From contig NC_092323.1 in the NCBI RefSeq assembly GCF_036785885.1, positions 6,054,501 through 6,118,500 on the forward strand: 64,000 bases of DNA, read 5' to 3'. Positions within the stretch are counted from its first letter, which is position 1, and each line of letters begins with the position of its first letter. Shown here in pieces: positions 57,979 through 64,000 of the stretch. Source of the DNA: Coffea arabica (lineage: Eukaryota; Streptophyta; Magnoliopsida; Gentianales; Rubiaceae). A model generated the notes under the pieces. It saw only the letters and a program-made list of their open reading frames with translations. It ran no database searches and was not told where the DNA came from. The translations under genes and the position numbers were made by a program.

Positions 57979-59442
57979 ATGAAAATGCACCCCTTTGCCA
58001 AATTCTCATTATCGTCGTCTGGCACTAGTAGCAGCAGTAGTAGACGCAATTTTGTGGACAAACCCAAGAACCGTCGTGCATGGCTTTTCGTTGCTCTCGT
58101 CTTTCCTATTCTCATCCTCCTAATGTTCACCAGTGCTCCGAGGCAATATCTATCCATCCGTCGTCTGAAGCAACGTTTCCGAGCTCCGGCTGGTTCTGAG
58201 CAGTGCAAGTACGGCACCGTCTATGTATACGACCTTCCTCCATCCTTTAACAAGAAATTGTTAGACAACTGCCGCGCTATAGATCCGCAGAATTCACTTT
58301 GCGATGCTCTCTCTAACGATGGATTTGGCCCGAAAGCCACCGATCTCCAGGGAATCATCCCCGAGGATCTTACTCCCGCGTGGTACGCCACTAGCATGTT
58401 TGCCGGTGAAGTTATTTATCATACCAGGATCTCCAATTACAAGTGCAGAACCTACGACCCAGATTCTGCAGCAGCTTTTTACATACCCTTTTATGCGGGA
58501 TTAGCTATCGCCAAGTATCTGTACGCTAATCGCAGTATTGAGAGCGAGAGAGAATCGCAGGGCGAGAGCTTGGTCAAGTGGGTAACTGAGCAACCGTCTT
58601 GGAAGAGATCCAGCGGCGCTGATCACTTTATTATGCTGGGCAGAGTATCTGGGGATTTCAGGCCTGGGGATCATCACATGGATGCAAAATCGGGGTCGAG
58701 CTTCGTTCTCATGCCTCCTATCAGACAGACGCTAAGGCTGGCACTTGAACGAAGCCCCTGGGACCGCTACGAGATTGGGGTGCCGTATCCTACGGGATTT
58801 CATCCCAGGTCCAACGCTGAGCTTGAAAACTGGTTGAAATTCGTGAGAACTCGCAACCGGTCCAAGCTCTTCACATTTGTGGGAGGGAAAGAAAAGAGGT
58901 TGAAGGATGATTTCAGGGGTTTGTTGGTGGACCAGTGCCGCGACGAGTCTGACAGGTGCACAGTTGTGGACTGTTCGGAGACTCGGTGTTCCGATGGAAG
59001 CCCGGCAATTCTTGAACCCTTCCTGGACTCCAACTTCTGTTTGCAGCCCAGATCAGGTGATTCTTTCACGAGAAGATCCACATTTAATTGCATGCTGGCT
59101 GGTTCAATACCGGTTTTCTTCTGGAAAAGAAGCATCTTTGGTCAGTATGACTGGTTCCTGAGAGATGACCCCGAGCGGTTCTCGGTATTTATAGACGAGA
59201 AGCAAGTGAGAAACGGGACAATTTCTATTAGGAAAGTGTTGGAGGGATATGGCATTGAAGAGATTCAGATGATGAGGGAAAGGGTCACTAATCTGATACC
59301 TAGGTTTCTTTATGTTATGCCCGGTGATGATGAATACGATGATGGTGGTGTGGGGAAGTATACCATGAGAGATGCAGTTGATATAGCTGTTGAAGGGGTG
59401 CTGCGACGATTCAAGGAGCTAAGATTAGTCGAGCGACAATGA
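57979..59442 (+). CDS. GT47-d: XLT2-like glycosyltransferase with altered conserved residues, opposite strand
   Basis: A single exon of 487 residues. Ser-rich tail, anchor at about 34-51, almost no stem, exostosin domain from CKYGTVYVYDLPPSFNKKLL. The blocks CRTYDPDSAAAFYIPFYAGL, VPYPTGFHPRSN, SKLFTFVGGK and GSIPVFFW are present. Three features differ from the other copies: the conserved WDFRR is GDFRP, a Ser is inserted in the LQPRGDS loop (LQPRSGDSFTRR, from 355), and FDCMLAG is FNCMLAG. It is the only full-length GT47 on the plus strand. The frame is open, so the gene is expressed or only recently relaxed; altered or lost activity is possible. Confidence 0.85.
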   Translation: MKMHPFAKFSLSSSGTSSSSSRRNFVDKPKNRRAWLFVALVFPILILLMFTSAPRQYLSIRRLKQRFRAPAGSEQCKYGTVYVYDLPPSFNKKLLDNCRAIDPQNSLCDALSNDGFGPKATDLQGIIPEDLTPAWYATSMFAGEVIYHTRISNYKCRTYDPDSAAAFYIPFYAGLAIAKYLYANRSIESERESQGESLVKWVTEQPSWKRSSGADHFIMLGRVSGDFRPGDHHMDAKSGSSFVLMPPIRQTLRLALERSPWDRYEIGVPYPTGFHPRSNAELENWLKFVRTRNRSKLFTFVGGKEKRLKDDFRGLLVDQCRDESDRCTVVDCSETRCSDGSPAILEPFLDSNFCLQPRSGDSFTRRSTFNCMLAGSIPVFFWKRSIFGQYDWFLRDDPERFSVFIDEKQVRNGTISIRKVLEGYGIEEIQMMRERVTNLIPRFLYVMPGDDEYDDGGVGKYTMRDAVDIAVEGVLRRFKELRLVERQ

Positions 59443-59621
59443 GCGCAAACAAATTACCCGCCAAAGGCTCGAGACCTCAGTTCAAGGCCTGCAGTGGGTG
59501 ATTCTTCTGGGGTCCTCGTTTGCGTGGTTCAACAACAACAATTTTGCTGTTCGGACCTCTAATAAGGTCCGGTTGATGAATTCACAGCACCAGTGTATTG
59601 CTAATTGATTAACGCTGGAAA

Positions 59622-59830
59622 TTAATTGCTTGATTCAGAGGATCAGGCTTCATTAGTGTCGTAAGTATGCAAGTATTTATGTTGTCAACAAAAGTCAGTT
59701 TGTACTTGTGGATTAATTGAAGAAAAAATACCGTGATAAAAGAGTAAAATTTACTGTACGTAATAAGATGGAGGTATATTGATGATCTATTTGTATCCTC
59801 ATAGGAAACGCAAATATTCAAACCGTTGAA
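59622..59830 (+). repeat. GT47-d 3' flank, copy 1 of a direct repeat
   Basis: About 209 bp, starting TTAATTGCTTGATTCAGAGG and ending AAACCGTTGAA, is repeated at 60096-60299. The offset is 474 bp and mismatches are few. Confidence 0.88.
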
Positions 59831-60020
59831 TATTAGGTAAAACAACTATTATTTGCAGAGTTAGCTGCGGAACTTGGCTCCCTCTCAAGACACCACTTAC
59901 CGAAGTCGTCGGTAATGAAAGTTCCCACAAGTAAAAAAAAAAAATACTAGCGTGGTAGTGTCATAGTAATAGCTAGGAGCCAACCCATATGCAACTTCTA
60001 GAGCAGAGACGAGGGAAGAA

Positions 60021-60107
60021 ATGCAGCCCTTAGCCAGATTCATAACATCTAGACGGAATTTTCTCGACAAACCCAAGAACCGTCGTGCCTGGCTCTTAAT
60101 TGCTTGA
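60021..60107 (+). pseudogene. GT47 N-terminal remnant (28 codons) fused to the GT47-d 3' flank
   Basis: The frame MQPLARFITSRRNFLDKPKN followed by RRAWLLIA and a stop matches the first 40 residues of GT47-d (SRRNFVDKPKNRRAWLFVA) less an internal serine run. At the end of the match the sequence switches directly into the repeat that follows GT47-d. The bases TTGCT occur at both breakpoints, so the middle of a duplicated GT47 gene was probably deleted through short homology. The remaining 28-codon frame is open by chance. Confidence 0.85.
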
Positions 60108-60299
60108 TTCAGAGGATCAGGCTTCGTTAGTATCGTAAGTATGCAAGTATCTAAGTGGTCAACAAAGTCAGCTTGTACTTTTGGATTAATTGAAGAAAAA
60201 AATAACCATGATAAAAGATTAAAATTTAGTGTATGTAATAAGATGAAGGTATATTCTATTTGTATCCTCATAGGAAACACAAATATTCAAACCGTTGAA
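60096..60299 (+). repeat. GT47-d 3' flank, copy 2
   Basis: Second copy of the repeat at 59622-59830. It directly continues the GT47 N-terminal remnant. Confidence 0.88.
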
Positions 60300-60461
60300 C
60301 AAAATTGCTTCAAGGAGTCAAAAAAAAAAAAAAAGAAAAAAGCAAAGAGAAAAGGATAATGGAAGAAACAAATGCATGCTAGAAGTTTATTGCTGTCGCA
60401 GTAATAAAATTTTTGGGAGTACGTTTTGTGGGGAGAATCCCAAATGAATTCCTCAACTACT

Positions 60462-62855
60462 CTAGGTATACCTATATGATGATTTTTTTGTTTCCTCCCG
60501 TTTGATTAATTCTTGTAAGAAGTCATTCCATGCGTCGATCGGACCGGGCAAACACCAATGCTCGCAATCATTAGTCACTTTCTCAGTTGGCCAGTGACCG
60601 TATTTACTGGGGTGACCGTCTGGTCTCAGCGACATAGCCTGCGTTACATCAAATAATCGAAACCTTAAACCCCATTTGCTTCCTTCTTCTTGAGCAATTC
60701 TAAGTTCCTTCAATTGTATTTTGTGCAGTTCTGAGTTATAATCCGCCAAGACAGTCTCATTCCTGTTGAAGGGCCTCGTTCTCACACAATCTCCACCTTG
60801 GTCCCAAACCCCACCTTCAAAGTGCGACGGGGCAATGGTCCTAAGGATTGTTACACCCTTGAAGTTTGCTAAGCTGATAATTGCTCTGAAAGCTGTCCTG
60901 AAAGCTCTTTCATAACTAAAATTCATTGTGAACTGAGTAACATTGTCTTGTTTACAGGCCAGGCAGCCAATGAGGGTGCGATTTTCATAGAAATTGGTTG
61001 GCCTGAAGAACCATTGCCCAGCTGAGATGATAATGTAGTCATACGCTTGAACTTTTGTTGTCCAGCCATCATCAAACTCATCAAGATACAGATTGAAAGG
61101 GCGGGTTATATCGTTGGGATCAGTTCTTTCTGACCTTACCAGATAGGGAGCCCAGAACATGGAAACGTTGAAGTTATATTCCCTGTATACCCAGCGTCTA
61201 TTTTCGTCATTAGCAGTTGAAACATCCAGAGGATAAAGAACCTGAAAATACACGGATAAAAATTATATATTCCATTTGCAGCACAACATTTTCATCTTTA
61301 TTTCTTATTTTCCTTTTTTGTAGGGAATAATATACGGTGGACTGATGTTCAAGAACTGCAAAAAAGGGGTGGTAATTTGCCTCGGCCAGTTAACAATTAC
61401 TGTCAATCATCCCATAATTCGTTTTCTCATTCCATCATATCTTCGTTTTTTCTTGCTTTAGGAAGACATCAAATTGATTTAGTCAGTGGAAACACGGAAT
61501 CAGTTGATCCTTTTTTTTCTTTGTTGTTTTTAATACAATGAGTTTTGTTTTCGTGTAAATCCTGCGCTGCTAACTTACCCATTTTGAAGGAAGATGAAAT
61601 AAAAATAGGAAATATTTTGGGTTGGAGCACTAAGTTTTATGCTATTGTTCATAAAAGTTGTGCGCATCAAAGTTATAAGCACATTAAAAGTATAACTAAT
61701 GCAAATCTTTAGTGAACGACGCAAGTTTTACAACAAAACGGATTAACTTAATCTCGTGTGATGAGGGCAAGCAAAATTAAATTCCTCAAAAGGTGGAGCT
61801 TTAAATTTGATCACATATAAGCAAATTAAGCAAAAACAAAATGCACAGCAGAGCATAACCAATTCGGACTCATACGGCTGCTATTCTGCCTTGTCTTACT
61901 CAAGGAAGCCTGGAGGACCGTTCCTACCACACAAAGAAATTGTACAGATTGCAAGGAGATTTTTTTTATAAAAAAAAAAAAAAAAAAAGATAAAATCTGC
62001 AAGCATGGAGTAATCTGAACCAAAAATTTAGATAATGCAAGTATTTCACCAACAAATCAAACATGACTGAGCTAACATGATGAATGTGAAGATGGACTTT
62101 ACCCTCGACAAGAGGCACATCAATGACAACATGTGATTTCTTGCCAGAGAGTCTCCCACAAAGGCGATGGACTTTCCCCTAACCACTTCCAAAAACTGGT
62201 GCGGATCGAATATGGGCAGCTCGCATCCGTCTGGTTTCCACCTCCATTTCAAAAAGTTAGTATCGGGCCTTCCATATTTCATACAATTCTGATGATCATA
62301 AATTCCATAACACGTGGAGTTGGTATAATACGGTGCCTCCGGGTTGGGAACCCATTCCCCTGTAAACAGGTCGCAGCTTTCTTTATCTCCCAATTTGCTG
62401 TGGTCAATGCCGCCAGCAGGATTAGGAACTGGAGATACCCTCTTAGTTTGTTCCGGTGATCGTTGGATTGGAATTCTCGTTCTTCCCTCATTTTCGTCCC
62501 CTTGGCTTGGGCTTGGAGATGGAGCAGACCGCCTTTCAGAATTATTTCTATCCAATGTAGTCTGGGCAACTATCAAGTCACTCTTGATGGAGCTTGGTGG
62601 TTCGCTTGGCTCTATTTCCGGTGAATTTGCAGCCTCAGGTTCATCATCTTTTTCAGGTCTCCTTATCGATTCCCTGGGAGAATCAGAAGAAGGGACCGCT
62701 TGAGGTACATTCCCAGGATTATATAGTAGTGAAGGAGAATATACGCAAATAATAGTAGCAACGGATAAAGCAATGCTCAAGGCTACAAGAGAGGCTACCT
62801 TGGGTGCCTTTCTTCGTCTTTGATGCGCTGGAAGATCAAACATTTGAAGATTCAT
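60462..62855 (-). CDS. TBL-D: AXY4-like polysaccharide (xyloglucan) O-acetyltransferase
   Basis: Exons 62103-62855 and 60462-61241, with a GTAAAG...CAG intron of 861 bp, give 510 residues, the longest TBL here because of a longer Ser/Pro/Glu-rich stem (about 45-155). Anchor at about 21-40 after [14 protein letters not shown]. The domain starts [20 protein letters not shown]. Catalytic GDS is at 234-236 ([11 protein letters not shown]) and DxxH at 476-479 (DCEHW). The Val of DCVH is Glu here, which keeps the Asp and His but alters the pocket edge. The intact frame and splice sites suggest a working gene. It faces GT47-d tail to tail, with only the GT47 remnant between them. Confidence 0.87.
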
Positions 62856-64000
62856 TCAGGAGGCCTGGAAAGAAATCAAGCAAGAGCCAATGAGAGGAAT
62901 GGAGTGATCAGAATCACATATAAGTTTGTGCTGAAGATCTAAAACAATTGGTACTCCATACATGTAGTGTATATATATGCATAGAAAAATGGCACGGCAC
63001 GTGACTAAATGAGGAATGAGGAATGAAAATATGAAATATAGGTCGGGGTGAAACAAGATCGAATCCTAGTCCAATGCAATGGTACGATAAAAAGTTTCTT
63101 CTATGAGTATGACATGACGATGGAACAACTCTGCAAATCAAATGAACTTCAGTTTATATGCATGGTAAGATAGAAAACTGCGCGGTGTAATTAATAGAAA
63201 GCAGCTTCCGAATGGTTTGACCATTTATAAACTACAACTGGACAAGCTGGATGCTTTTCGTTTCCATTCGATCGAGTAGCATTCGAGGACTGGTTGTCAG
63301 TTTATATATATATTTTTAAAATGTTTAACGAACAAGTAGCTTTTCATGCAGAAAATAATCCCAATCACTTCTAAAATTTTATGTGGTCCGGGCGCTAACA
63401 AGTTGCAATTCCAAGTGTGTGAGATAGTAGTAATTAAACGTTCCATATGAATGTTGAATGTTTAATTGTGTTTATAAATGTAAAATAAGTCTCTAGTGCC
63501 AATTTTGTGAACATAATCATTAAACTTGCCCCTGGCCAAAAAACCCAAGCGACAGCACCATTGACGTCGTTGTTGCTTCATTCATGACATTCATGGAAAT
63601 TTAGGACCACCGTGATTGGATCCGTCAAAAAGCCATTTTTCTCTAAAAAAAAATTTATAGAGTTTTTCATGAGCACATTTTTTTTACGTCATATCCATCA
63701 AATCTCTATAGTAAATATTTCTAAAAAAAACCAAAAAACAACAATTCAAATGAAAAAGTTTCAGGAATAATAATACAACAGCCCAAACTTCAGTGTGAAC
63801 ATGTACCAAGAAAAATAGACGTCGAACTAAAAGTTTATAAAATAAGTGAACTTCTTCCTCTGTGGGTTTTTTTTTTTTCAAAGAAAGGATAAATGATGGG
63901 ACTCCAATAATCCCTGTCGAATAGGTACAAAAGTCATTGATAGAGTAGTAGTGTTTTATTGACCAAAGTGTACTTAGTTGCTTGGCTAAGTAGTGGAGTA
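62856..64000. other. Upstream region of TBL-D and right-edge spacer
   Basis: AT-rich sequence with no supported gene. The first few hundred bases presumably hold the TBL-D leader and promoter. Nothing recognisable lies near the right edge. Confidence 0.45.

Overview
This is nuclear DNA of a flowering plant. The evidence is intron-rich genes with GT-AG introns, AT-rich spacers full of MITEs, tRNA-derived SINEs and AT microsatellites, and recognisable dicot proteins (MRG, MEE59, HOS15, XLT2-like GT47, AXY4-like TBL, CrRLK1L, DTX/MATE). An asterid dicot is my best guess, because XLT2-clade expansion is known there; the order cannot be fixed from the sequence alone.

Left part (1-20 kb). The window opens in the first intron of an MRG-type chromodomain gene running off the left edge. 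It continues with a SINE carrying a 17-bp target-site duplication, an unresolved exon-like stretch (3.5-4.0 kb), a decayed CrRLK1L kinase fragment (4.47-5.11 kb) and a palindromic repeat (5.25-5.58 kb). A complete 4-exon MEE59-like gene (6.26-7.19 kb) follows, then a 1.03-kb non-autonomous hAT element (7.42-8.46 kb). A complete 14-exon HOS15/TBL1-type LisH-WD40 gene (11.18-19.70 kb) ends this part. These are ordinary single-copy genes.

Right part (20.7-62.9 kb). This is a tandem, interleaved array of two cell-wall families: GT47 xyloglucan side-chain glycosyltransferases of the XLT2 type, and TBL/DUF231 polysaccharide O-acetyltransferases of the AXY4 type. There are four full-length GT47 genes (20.7, 37.2, 40.7 and 58.0 kb), two GT47 remnants (24.5 and 60.0 kb) and four two-exon TBL genes (25.6, 44.3, 49.6 and 60.5 kb). 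A spacer relic at 29.5-30.1 kb suggests a further lost unit. All are on the minus strand except the GT47 gene at 58.0 kb and the remnant at 60.0 kb. The recurring order is GT47 followed by TBL, so a GT47-TBL pair may have been the unit of duplication. In known biology XLT2/MUR3-type enzymes add the second sugar to xyloglucan side chains and AXY4-type TBLs O-acetylate that galactose, so neighbours would act one after the other in the Golgi. A decayed MATE transporter (30.9-33.1 kb) interrupts the array.

The array is young and still changing. TBL-A and TBL-C lie in a near-identical duplication of about 3.2-3.6 kb. One copy carries a 299-bp MITE in its intron with a perfect 8-bp target duplication, and the other retains the empty site. 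One GT47 duplicate has been reduced to 28 codons joined to its 3' flank. All coordinates of exons and all homology statements were read by eye; no search or alignment program was used.
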